This document shows, piece after piece, positions 1 to 6,706 of a stretch of 7,785 bases of DNA. The stretch is from JBOGIF01 sp050742415. Lineage in GTDB: Bacteria > Actinomycetota > Acidimicrobiia > Acidimicrobiales > AC-14. Numbering within the stretch: the stretch's first letter is position 1; each line of letters begins with the position of its first letter. The notes below the pieces were generated by a model. The model had not been told where the DNA came from. It saw nothing but the letters and a program-made list of their open reading frames with translations, and did no database searches. Location of the stretch: positions 1-7,785 of the forward strand of contig JBOGIF010000180.1 of NCBI GenBank assembly GCA_050742415.1, in the 5' to 3' direction. The translations under genes were made by a program, and so were the position numbers.

Positions 1-880
<880 letters not shown>

Positions 881-893
881 CTGCGCGCGGCTC

Positions 894-1604
894 CTGACGG
901 TCCGCGCTCTGGCAGTCGCGGCGGTGGTGCTCCTCGCCACCGCCTGCCAGGCGAATGTAACCGTCGACGTGGACATCCGAGCCGACGGCTCCGGCCAGGT
1001 TTCGGCGGGCGTAGGGCTCGACGACGAGGCCGTGGCCGAGGTGGGCGATTTCGGCTCGGTGCTGGCCCTCGACGACCTTCGCCAGACCGGGTGGCGCGTA
1101 CAGGGACCTCGCCGGGAGAAGGACGGCCGTACCTGGGTGCGAGCGTCGAAGCCCTTCACGTCGACCGCCGAGGCCGGTCGTGTGGTCGCCGAGCTCGGTC
1201 CACCGTTCCAGGGCCTGCGGGTCGAGAAGCGCAGCTCCTTCCTACGTGCCAAGACCACGATCAGCGGGCCGGTGGACCTGACAGCAGGACTCGCCACCTT
1301 CAGCGACGCCGACCTCGGACAAGTCGTAGATCTGGTCGAGGTGGAGAGGCGCTTCGGCGACCGGGCCCGCCGGGCCATCCAGGTGGAGCTGACCGCCGAG
1401 CTGCCCGGAAAGGTGGACACCAACAGCGCCGCTCTGGGGGGCGGGCCGGCCTGGCCGGCGCGACTCGGGGAGCGGGTCGAGGTCTGGGCGCAGGGTGACC
1501 GGCTGCGTGCGCTGCCGCTCCTGGCCGGATTCACTGCCGCCGTGGCCCTGATCGCCGTCGGCCTGACGGCGTGGCGGCGGAGAAAGCAGGGCCAGTCGCC
1601 GTAG
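894..1604 (+). CDS. LppM-like (DUF3153-type) lipoprotein with C-terminal membrane anchor
   Basis: Predicted secreted lipoprotein with a second membrane anchor at its C-terminus. The frame encodes a hydrophobic stretch ending LLATAC (Cys at bases 945-947), followed by a beta-rich region with a VDVDIRADGSGQV segment typical of LppM/DUF3153 proteins. After a long extracytoplasmic domain comes one transmembrane helix (about residues 206-227, ALPLLAGFTAAVALIAVGL) and a basic RRRKQ tail. Length is about 236 residues from CTG 894, close to mycobacterial LppM as I recall it. The start is uncertain. GTG 924 is the first canonical start but leaves only seven residues before the lipobox Cys. CTG 894 gives MTVRALAVAA and an 18-residue signal peptide. 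No in-frame ATG, GTG or TTG exists between 789 and 923. The lipobox is imperfect (Ala at -3). It lies 13 bp after clpC and ends 35 bp before radA. Molecular function is unknown; the family assignment is from motif recall. Confidence 0.72.
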   Translation: MTVRALAVAAVVLLATACQANVTVDVDIRADGSGQVSAGVGLDDEAVAEVGDFGSVLALDDLRQTGWRVQGPRREKDGRTWVRASKPFTSTAEAGRVVAELGPPFQGLRVEKRSSFLRAKTTISGPVDLTAGLATFSDADLGQVVDLVEVERRFGDRARRAIQVELTAELPGKVDTNSAALGGGPAWPARLGERVEVWAQGDRLRALPLLAGFTAAVALIAVGLTAWRRRKQGQSP

Positions 1605-1639
1605 GGCCGGTGTCGCAGGTCCTGAGTACCGTTCGGGCG

Positions 1640-2998
1640 ATGGCCCGGCTGCGCACCGTCTTCCGCTGCGAGGAGTGCGGCACCGGTGCGCCGAAATGGG
1701 CGGGGCGGTGCCCGGGATGCGGGGCCTGGAACACGATGGCGGAGGAGCTGGAGGAGGCATCCAAGCCGGCTGCCTCTGACGCCACGGGGCCCGCCGAGCG
1801 CCCGATTCCCGTCGACGAGGTCGACGTCACCGCCTGGGTCCCACGGCCGACCGGCATCGGCGAGCTCGACCGCGTTCTTGGCGGCGGCTTCGTGCCCGGC
1901 TCGGTCACGCTGCTCGGTGGCGAGCCGGGCATCGGCAAGTCCACCCTGCTGCTGCAGGTTCTCGGCTCCCTCGCCGGCCAGGGGCTGACCTGTTTGATGG
2001 TGTCCGGCGAGGAGTCCGCCCAGCAGGTCCGGCTACGGGCAGAGCGCCTCGGTATCCGGACCCCGAAGCTGTGGCTGCTGGCCGAGACCAACCTCGACCG
2101 TCTCCTGGCGGCCTGCCGCCAGGTCGGGCCGGGCTGCCTCGTCGTCGACTCCATCCAGACCATGGTCGATGCCGACGTGCCGTCCACTGCCGGAAGCGTC
2201 ACCCAGGTGCGCGAATGCGCCGCCCGGCTGGTGCGGTTGGCCAAGCAGGAGGCTCTGGCCGTGGTCCTGGTCGGCCACGTGACCAAGGAGGGCGGGCTGG
2301 CCGGGCCGCGGGTCCTCGAGCACGTCGTCGACACCGTGCTCTCCTTCGAGGGCGAGCGCCATCACGCCCTGCGCCTTTTGCGGGCCTCCAAGCACCGCTT
2401 CGGCCCCACCACCGAGCTCGGGCTGTTCGAGATGCGCGACGACGGCATGATCGGTGTGCCCGATCCCGGCGCGCTGTTCCTCGCCGACCGACGGCCCGGC
2501 ATACCTGGCTCGGTCGTGGCTCCGATCCTCGACGGGCACCGACCCCTTCTCGTGGAGCTCCAGGCGCTAGTGACGGCGACAACGCTGCCCATGCCCCGCC
2601 GCTCGGCCCAGGGCCTCGACGGTGGGCGGGTCGCCCTGCTCGCGGCCGTGCTCGACAAGCGGGCAGGCGTCAGCGTGACCGGCTGCGACGTCTACGCCTT
2701 GGCCGCCGGGGGGGTGAAGGTGACCGAGCCAGCCGCCGACCTGGCCCTGGCCCTCGCCATGGCCTCCTCCGTGACCGACGTGGCGGTCGGCGCCGGGCTG
2801 GTGGCGTGCGGCGAAGTGGGCCTCGGCGGCGAGCTGCGCCAGGTCAGCCAGACGGGTCGGCGCCTGGCCGAGGCGGCGCGGCTGGGCTTCACCCAGGCGA
2901 TCGTCCCGGAATCCGCCCCGGAGCCGCCGCCGGGGATGGAGGTTCTGCGGGCCGCCACGCTGCTGGAGGCGCTGGGCCTGGCCGGCCTGGGCCTTTAG
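1640..2998 (+). CDS. radA: DNA repair protein RadA (Sms), branch-migration ATPase
   Basis: RadA is a RecA-like helicase that processes recombination intermediates and promotes branch migration with RecA. The 452-residue product has the full family layout. A C4 zinc finger (C10, C13, C24, C27) comes first, then a RecA-type ATPase with Walker A GEPGIGKST (residues 94-102) and Walker B CLVVDS (D170). The RadA signature follows at 251-255, and a Lon-protease-like C-terminal domain includes VGLGGELRQV (393-402). The signature reads KHRFG rather than the usual KNRFG, an Asn-to-His change at 252. ATG 1640 was chosen because RadA proteins normally begin about ten residues before the first Cys. An in-frame GTG at 1610 would add ten residues, and the frame stays open back into the lipoprotein gene. 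No strong ribosome-binding site is visible. The gene is followed 44 bp later by disA, its usual partner in Bacillus and mycobacteria. Confidence 0.96.
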   Translation: MARLRTVFRCEECGTGAPKWAGRCPGCGAWNTMAEELEEASKPAASDATGPAERPIPVDEVDVTAWVPRPTGIGELDRVLGGGFVPGSVTLLGGEPGIGKSTLLLQVLGSLAGQGLTCLMVSGEESAQQVRLRAERLGIRTPKLWLLAETNLDRLLAACRQVGPGCLVVDSIQTMVDADVPSTAGSVTQVRECAARLVRLAKQEALAVVLVGHVTKEGGLAGPRVLEHVVDTVLSFEGERHHALRLLRASKHRFGPTTELGLFEMRDDGMIGVPDPGALFLADRRPGIPGSVVAPILDGHRPLLVELQALVTATTLPMPRRSAQGLDGGRVALLAAVLDKRAGVSVTGCDVYALAAGGVKVTEPAADLALALAMASSVTDVAVGAGLVACGEVGLGGELRQVSQTGRRLAEAARLGFTQAIVPESAPEPPPGMEVLRAATLLEALGLAGLGL

Positions 2999-3029
2999 GA
3001 AACGGGCAGGAATGGGCGACCCGACGAAC

Positions 3030-3035
3030 TAGCAT
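3030..3035 (+). promoter_or_regulatory. Candidate -10 element TAGCAT for leaderless disA transcription
   Basis: TAGCAT fits the actinobacterial -10 pattern TANNNT. Its last T lies 7 bases before position 3042, so a transcript would start at or next to the disA GTG at 3043. No Shine-Dalgarno sequence precedes that GTG, which agrees with a leaderless mRNA. No convincing -35 hexamer is present 16-18 bp upstream (CAGGAA at 3007-3012). This is a sequence match only, and a short one. Confidence 0.35.
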
Positions 3036-3042
3036 CGCCGGT

Positions 3043-4116
3043 GTGTTAGCTCGGCGTGACCTGGCTCTCACCGACACCCTGGCCATGGTGGCGCCGGGAA
3101 CGCCATTGCGAGAGGGCCTCGACCGCATCCTCCAGGGCAACCGCGGCGCATTGATCGTCGTCGGCGACGGCCCCGACGTCCTCGGAATCTGCTCAGGCGG
3201 CCTTCTGCTCGACGCCGAGTTCAGCCCGCAACGGCTCTCGGAGCTGGCCAAGATGGACGGCGCCATCATCCTCGCCCCCGACGCCAGCCGGATCGCCCGG
3301 GCCAACGTCCACCTAGTGCCCAACCCAAACGTGCCGACGTCTGAGACCGGCACTCGCCACCGCACCGCCGAACGGGTGGCGCGCTCCATCCGGGTCCCGG
3401 TCATCTCCGTGTCCGAGGACATGTCGATCATCGCCGTCTACTACGGCACCGAGAAGCACCCCCTCGAGCTCACCCCCCGCCTGCTCAACCGGGCCAACCA
3501 GGCGCTGCAGACCCTGGAGCGGTACAAGAACCGCCTCGACGCGGTGTCCGGCTCGCTGTCGGCCCTGGAGGTCGAGGACCTCGTCACCGTGCGCGACGTC
3601 GTCACCGTGCTGCAACGGGCGGAGATGGTGCGCCGCATCGCCGAGGAGATCCACGGCTACATCCTCGAGCTCGGCAGCGACGGTCGGCTGGTACGCCTCC
3701 AGCTCGAGGAGCTGATGGGTGGCGTGGAAGACGACCGGCGGCTCGTCATCAAGGATTACTTCCAGACGGGCGACACGTGGCACCTCTCCGAGGCCATGGC
3801 CGCCCTGGCGGAGCTGACGATCGAGGACCTCCTCGACCTCAAGTGCGTGACCGGCGTGCTGCACCTCCCCGGCCACGGCGCCGAGCTGGATTTCGGGCTT
3901 CAGCCCAAGGGATACCGCCTGCTCAACCGGGTCCCCCGTTTGCCCGATGCCGTCGCCGAGCGGATCGTGGAGCGCTTCGGCAACCTCTCGAAGCTCCTGC
4001 AGGCCAGCATCGAGGACCTCGACGAGGTCGAGGGAGTGGGCGGGGCGAGGGCCCGGGCCATCCACGACGGCCTCTCGCGGCTGGCCGAGAGCAGCGTCCT
4101 GGACCGCTACGGCTGA
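3043..4116 (+). CDS. disA: DNA integrity scanning protein DisA, diadenylate cyclase
   Basis: DisA condenses two ATP into cyclic di-AMP and is inhibited when its DNA-binding domain meets branched DNA. The 357-residue product is the normal family length. The N-terminal DAC domain has the catalytic DGA motif (D72, G73, A74 in AKMDGAIIL) and the RHR motif (R105, H106, R107 in GTRHRTAE). A helical linker follows (about 150-290). The C-terminal helix-hairpin-helix DNA-binding domain (about 300-350) has its hairpin at VEGVGGARARAI. GTG 3043 was chosen because it gives MLARRDLALTDTL, a typical DisA N-terminus, and places DGA and RHR at the expected residue numbers. The same frame stays open far upstream through radA, but that translation is Arg/Pro/Gly-rich and has no family features. 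It sits 44 bp after radA, and 99 bp separate it from carD. No c-di-AMP phosphodiesterase or riboswitch is visible in the window. Confidence 0.97.
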   Translation: MLARRDLALTDTLAMVAPGTPLREGLDRILQGNRGALIVVGDGPDVLGICSGGLLLDAEFSPQRLSELAKMDGAIILAPDASRIARANVHLVPNPNVPTSETGTRHRTAERVARSIRVPVISVSEDMSIIAVYYGTEKHPLELTPRLLNRANQALQTLERYKNRLDAVSGSLSALEVEDLVTVRDVVTVLQRAEMVRRIAEEIHGYILELGSDGRLVRLQLEELMGGVEDDRRLVIKDYFQTGDTWHLSEAMAALAELTIEDLLDLKCVTGVLHLPGHGAELDFGLQPKGYRLLNRVPRLPDAVAERIVERFGNLSKLLQASIEDLDEVEGVGGARARAIHDGLSRLAESSVLDRYG

Positions 4117-4215
4117 GCCCGGATCCTCGCCAAGACAGCCCAGGTTGTCGTTCCTGCCGAATTGCTGGCACTCTGGAGCTTGTCCCCCAGCGGTGCTTTG
4201 TTCCCCGGGAGCGGA

Positions 4216-4695
4216 ATGTCCTTCGACGTAGGAGACAAGGTCGTCTACCCCCACCACGGGGCCGCAGTCATCGAGCGGCGCGAGCGGCGCGCCGCCTTCG
4301 GCACCGACAGGGAGTACCTGGTGCTGCGCTTGGCCTACGGCGACCTCACTCTCATGGTGCCGGCGGACAACACCGACGAGGTCGGGTTGCGTGAGGTCAT
4401 CAACGACGAAGAGGTCGAGGAGGTGTTCGCAGTCCTTCGCAAGCGGGAGGCGCGGATGCCCACCAACTGGTCGCGGCGGTTCAAGAACCACGTCGAGAAG
4501 CTGAAGTCAGGCGACATCTACCAGGTCGCCGAGGTCGTGCGGAACCTGTCGATCCGCGAGAAGGACAAGGGCCTGTCGGCCGGCGAGAAGCGCATGCTCA
4601 CCAAGGCGCGCCAGATCCTGGTGTCCGAGCTCACCTTCGCTATAGGCGTCGACGAGGAAGAGGCCGAGAAGAAGCTCGACGAAGCCCTGCCGTAG
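4216..4695 (+). CDS. carD: CarD/CdnL-family RNA polymerase-binding transcription regulator
   Basis: CarD binds the RNA polymerase beta subunit and the upstream edge of the promoter bubble and stabilises open complexes, notably at rRNA and housekeeping promoters. The 159-residue product aligns over its whole length with mycobacterial CarD as I recall it. The N-terminal Tudor-like RNAP-interaction domain begins FDVGDKVVYPHHGAA. The helical DNA-binding domain carries PTNWSRR with the minor-groove wedge Trp at residue 85, and ends with GLSAGEKRML and ARQILVSEL. Arg25 is conserved, while the position of mycobacterial Arg47 is Met (LTLMVP), as in many non-mycobacterial members. ATG 4216 is preceded by GGGAG (4207-4211). 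An upstream in-frame start at 4162 would add a non-conserved 18-residue extension and was rejected. The 99 bp before it contain no TANNNT element I can recognise, so its own promoter is unclear. ispD follows after 9 bp. Confidence 0.97.
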   Translation: MSFDVGDKVVYPHHGAAVIERRERRAAFGTDREYLVLRLAYGDLTLMVPADNTDEVGLREVINDEEVEEVFAVLRKREARMPTNWSRRFKNHVEKLKSGDIYQVAEVVRNLSIREKDKGLSAGEKRMLTKARQILVSELTFAIGVDEEEAEKKLDEALP

Positions 4696-4704
4696 GCCGT
4701 CGGG

Positions 4705-5349
4705 GTGATCGTCTGGGCCATCGTGGTGGCCGCCGGCGGCGGTACGCGGTTCGGTGGCCCCAAGCAGTACGAGACCCTGGGCCATCAGCGGGTTCTGGAC
4801 TGGTCGCTCCAGGCGGCCAGATCCGTCAGCGACGGTGTCGTGCTCGCCGTATCTGCTGAGCGGGCGCAGAGCCCGGAGCCGGGCGCCGACATCGTGGTTG
4901 CCGGCGGGGCCACACGCTCTCAGTCCGTGCGGGCTGCGCTTGGCGCCGTACCGTCGAACGCCGACGTCATAGTCGTGCACGATGCAGCGCGCCCGCTGGC
5001 ATCGGCGGGGCTGTTCCGAGGCGTGGTCTCCGCCGTGGCCGGGGGGGCTTCGGCGGCCGTCCCCGGACTTCCGGTGACCGACACCGTCAAGCGGGTGAGA
5101 GACGGCCTGGTCTCGGCCACACTCGACCGGGCAGAGCTGGTGACGGTCCAGACGCCGCAGGCGTTTCGCGCGACAGCCCTGAGGCACGCCCACGCGGTGG
5201 GCGGGGAGGCCACCGACGATGCCGCTCTGGTCGAGGCTGGAGGTGGAGACGTCGTGGTGGTCGAGGGGGAACCGGCCAACGTGAAGCTCACGACCCGCGA
5301 CGACCTCGACGGGGCTCGGGTTCTCCTCGAAGCGAAGGCGCTCCGATGA
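4705..5349 (+). CDS. ispD: 2-C-methyl-D-erythritol 4-phosphate cytidylyltransferase IspD
   Basis: IspD transfers CMP from CTP to methylerythritol 4-phosphate, the third step of the MEP isoprenoid pathway, in the cytoplasm. The 214-residue product shows the family motifs in order: the nucleotide-binding loop AAGGGTRFGGPKQY (catalytic R15 and K20), the Ser/Arg motif GGATRSQSV (67-75), HDAARP (92-97), PVTDTVK (123-129), VQTPQAF (148-154), TDDA (170-173), and a C-terminal EGEPANVKLTT (187-197). It is slightly shorter than enterobacterial IspD, mainly in loops. GTG 4705 is the start: it lies 9 bp after the carD stop and gives IVWAIVVAAGGG, the expected first beta strand. Its stop overlaps the ispF start as ATGA, so translation of the two is probably coupled. 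Confidence 0.96.
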   Translation: MIVWAIVVAAGGGTRFGGPKQYETLGHQRVLDWSLQAARSVSDGVVLAVSAERAQSPEPGADIVVAGGATRSQSVRAALGAVPSNADVIVVHDAARPLASAGLFRGVVSAVAGGASAAVPGLPVTDTVKRVRDGLVSATLDRAELVTVQTPQAFRATALRHAHAVGGEATDDAALVEAGGGDVVVVEGEPANVKLTTRDDLDGARVLLEAKALR

Positions 5350-5816
5350 TCCGCGTCGGCGTCGGCTTCGACGTCCACCCCTTCTCCGACGACCCGGGGC
5401 GACCGCTGGTGCTCGGGGGCGTGGTGCTCGCCGGCGAGCGGGGCCTGGAGGGCCACAGTGACGCCGACGTGGTCACCCACGCCGTCGCCGACGCCATCCT
5501 CGGCGGCGCGGGGCTCGGCGACCTCGGCCAGCACTTCCCGCCCGAGGACCCCGCATGGCGCGGCGCCGACAGCCTGGACTTGCTCGCCCGGGTCGTGGCA
5601 ATGGTCGGCGAGGGCGGGAGAACCGTCAACGTCGATTGTGCCGTCGTTCTCGAAGCCCCACGCCTGGCCCCGCACCGCGACGAGATGCAGCGCCGGATGA
5701 GCGCGGTGGTGGGCGCGGACGTGTCGGTGAAGGCCAAACGGGCGGAGGGCCTCGGAGCCATCGGGCGGGGTGAGGGGGTCGCCTGTTGGGCGGTCGCGCT
5801 GGTAGATCGGGGCTGA
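5346..5816 (+). CDS. ispF: 2-C-methyl-D-erythritol 2,4-cyclodiphosphate synthase IspF
   Basis: IspF cyclises CDP-methylerythritol 2-phosphate to methylerythritol cyclodiphosphate with release of CMP, a later MEP-pathway step. It normally works as a trimer with the active site between subunits. The 156-residue product has the zinc ligands D9 and H11 (GFDVH) and H45 (VTHAV), the active-site loop EGHSDAD (H37), GDLGQHFP, NVDCAVVLEAPR, and a C-terminal GRGEGVACWAVAL. The usual KATTTEGLG nucleotide-binding segment reads KAKRAEGLG here (about 129-137). The Glu is kept and the Thr residues are lost. Start ATG 5346 overlaps the ispD stop by 4 bp, and a weak GAAGG lies just upstream. The 3' end overlaps the proposed rlmB start by 31 bp. 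Confidence 0.96.
   Translation: MIRVGVGFDVHPFSDDPGRPLVLGGVVLAGERGLEGHSDADVVTHAVADAILGGAGLGDLGQHFPPEDPAWRGADSLDLLARVVAMVGEGGRTVNVDCAVVLEAPRLAPHRDEMQRRMSAVVGADVSVKAKRAEGLGAIGRGEGVACWAVALVDRG
5772..5777 (+). promoter_or_regulatory. Shine-Dalgarno-like GAGGGG supporting the rlmB TTG start
   Basis: GAGGGG lies 8 bases before TTG 5786, inside the end of ispF. It is the only purine-rich ribosome-binding candidate in reach of the rlmB start codons. It therefore favours TTG 5786 over the downstream in-frame CTG 5813 or GTG 5864. Confidence 0.45.
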
Positions 5817-6613
5817 GCAATACTCCGAGGCTCGGCCGCTCGTCGGGGCTGGGCGGCGAGCAGGTGGAGGGTCGGCGGGCAGTAGCTGAGCTACTGGTGG
5901 CTGGCCGGCGTCCGGTGCTCGACATCTGGATGGCCCGGGGGCTCAAGCCGGCGCCAGCACTGGACGAGATCGCCAAATCGGCGGAGCGGGCGCGAGTGCC
6001 GCTTCGCATGGTCAGCCGCGAGCAGCTCGCCGCCGAGGCGGCCTCGCATGCCCCCCAGGGGGTGCTCGCTCATGCCCACCCGCTGCCGGAGGCCGATCTC
6101 GACGACCTACTGGCCGGGTCCGGCTCCGCCGAGGAGTCGCAGGCGACCTTCCTCGTGGCGGTCGACGGGGTCACCGACCCGCAGAACCTCGGGGCCCTCC
6201 TGCGCTCCGCCGAGGCTGCCGGCGTGAGCGGTGCGATCCTTCCCCGCCACCGTTCCACGCACGTGACACCGGCAGTAACCAAGGCGGCGGCCGGTGCGGT
6301 GGAGAGGGTCCCGATGGCACTGGTCGCCGGGATGCCGGCCGCCCTGGCCCGGGCCCGCGAGCGCGGGTGCTGGGTCATCGGCCTGGCCGGCGATGGGTCT
6401 CAGAGCCTGTTCGGGCTCGATCCCGGGCTCACCTCTCAGCCGGTGGTCGTAGTGGTCGGCGCCGAGGGAACGGGCCTCTCGCGCCTGGCGCGGCAGCGGT
6501 GCGACGTGGTCGTGCGGATCCCGATGGAGGGAGCCATCTCGTCACTCAACGTGGCCGTGGCCGGAGCTATGGCCCTGTTCGAGGTCCGGCGGCAGCGGCA
6601 AGGCGCCCATTGA
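5786..6613 (+). CDS. rlmB: 23S rRNA 2'-O-ribose methyltransferase RlmB (TrmH/SpoU family)
   Basis: SpoU-type SPOUT enzyme that uses S-adenosylmethionine to methylate a ribose 2'-OH, predicted to be the peptidyl-transferase-loop guanosine of 23S rRNA. The 275-residue product has a basic disordered N-terminus, then an L30-like substrate-binding domain starting GGEQVEGRRAVAELL (about 23-100). The catalytic knotted domain has motif 1 DGVTDPQNLGALLRSAEAAG (N134, R140), motif 2 VVVGAEGTGLSRL and motif 3 RIPMEGAISSLNVAVA, which form the cofactor knot. The TTG at 5786 overlaps ispF by 31 bp and is backed by an upstream GAGGGG. A shorter GTG 5864 start would cut into the conserved EGRRAV segment. cysS, which lies between ispF and rlmB in mycobacteria, is missing here. 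RlmB is the likeliest member, but the exact target nucleotide is family inference. Confidence 0.93.
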   Translation: MGGRAGRSGLSNTPRLGRSSGLGGEQVEGRRAVAELLVAGRRPVLDIWMARGLKPAPALDEIAKSAERARVPLRMVSREQLAAEAASHAPQGVLAHAHPLPEADLDDLLAGSGSAEESQATFLVAVDGVTDPQNLGALLRSAEAAGVSGAILPRHRSTHVTPAVTKAAAGAVERVPMALVAGMPAALARARERGCWVIGLAGDGSQSLFGLDPGLTSQPVVVVVGAEGTGLSRLARQRCDVVVRIPMEGAISSLNVAVAGAMALFEVRRQRQGAH

Positions 6614-6638
6614 CACTCGGAGTGAGCGTGGCTAGAAA
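6610..6638 (+). promoter_or_regulatory. Housekeeping-type promoter upstream of the sigH-like gene
   Basis: A perfect -35 TTGACA (6610-6615) is followed by a 17-bp spacer and a -10 TAGAAA (6633-6638, four of six consensus positions). The -35 overlaps the rlmB stop codon TGA (6611-6613). Transcription would begin near 6645 and leave a leader of roughly 60 nt before the ATG at 6707. This suggests the sigma gene can be transcribed by the housekeeping polymerase independently of the upstream operon. Confidence 0.62.
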
Positions 6639-6653
6639 GAGCAACCTAGCTCT
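6638..6653 (+). repeat. Inverted repeat AGAGC-6-GCTCT at the start of the sigH leader
   Basis: AGAGC (6638-6642) and GCTCT (6649-6653) are perfect reverse complements around a 6-base loop AACCTA. The repeat spans the predicted transcription start of the sigma gene, so it is more likely a DNA site than an RNA hairpin. It may be chance. Confidence 0.3.
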
Positions 6654-6661
6654 AGTCATTC

Positions 6662-6674
6662 GGCACATAGTGCC
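6662..6674 (+). repeat. Inverted repeat GGCAC-ATA-GTGCC in the sigH leader
   Basis: GGCAC and GTGCC form a perfect 5-bp stem around ATA, 32 bp upstream of the start codon and within the predicted 5' leader. It could be a small RNA hairpin or an operator half-site pair. It lies in a locally less GC-rich stretch, which makes it a little more notable than the many GC repeats in this genome. Confidence 0.35.
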
Positions 6675-6695
6675 CGCACATCACGCCAAACCACC

Positions 6696-6700
6696 AGGAG
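6696..6700 (+). promoter_or_regulatory. Ribosome-binding site AGGAG of the sigH-like gene
   Basis: A clear AGGAG lies 6 bases before ATG 6707. It is the best Shine-Dalgarno sequence in the window and fixes the sigma factor start. Confidence 0.8.
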
Positions 6701-6706
6701 CCTCGG

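Noticed and set aside
2994..3013. SigH-like promoter pieces AGGAAA and GGAAT before disA
   Set aside because: The two parts are only a few bases apart, whereas the SigH pattern needs about 11-12 bases between elements.
2071..3042. The disA frame stays open upstream through radA, giving an apparent 681-residue protein
   Set aside because: The extra part overlaps radA in another frame, is Arg/Pro/Gly-rich and has no domain. GTG 3043 gives a normal-length DisA. It is a by-product of high GC.
3001..3042. c-di-AMP riboswitch near disA
   Set aside because: The 44-bp gap is too short for the ydaO-type fold and shows none of its conserved blocks.
3583..3610. Repeated GTCACCGTGC 18 bases apart in disA
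   Set aside because: It encodes similar VTV segments in a helical linker of normal length, with no sign of a mobile or regulatory repeat.
4164..4180. TGGCACTC-like sequence upstream of carD resembling a CIRCE half or a sigma-54 -24 element
   Set aside because: There is no inverted partner at CIRCE spacing, and the following TTGT is three bases too far for sigma-54.
4273..4290. Tandem 9-base repeat GAGCGGCGC in carD
   Set aside because: It encodes ERRERR at a position of normal length relative to other CarD proteins, so it is not an insertion. It is likely chance at high GC.
3313..4491. A 392-codon open frame on the minus strand across disA and carD
   Set aside because: It is fully antisense to two well-conserved genes and shows no family motif. 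Long antisense frames are expected at this GC content.
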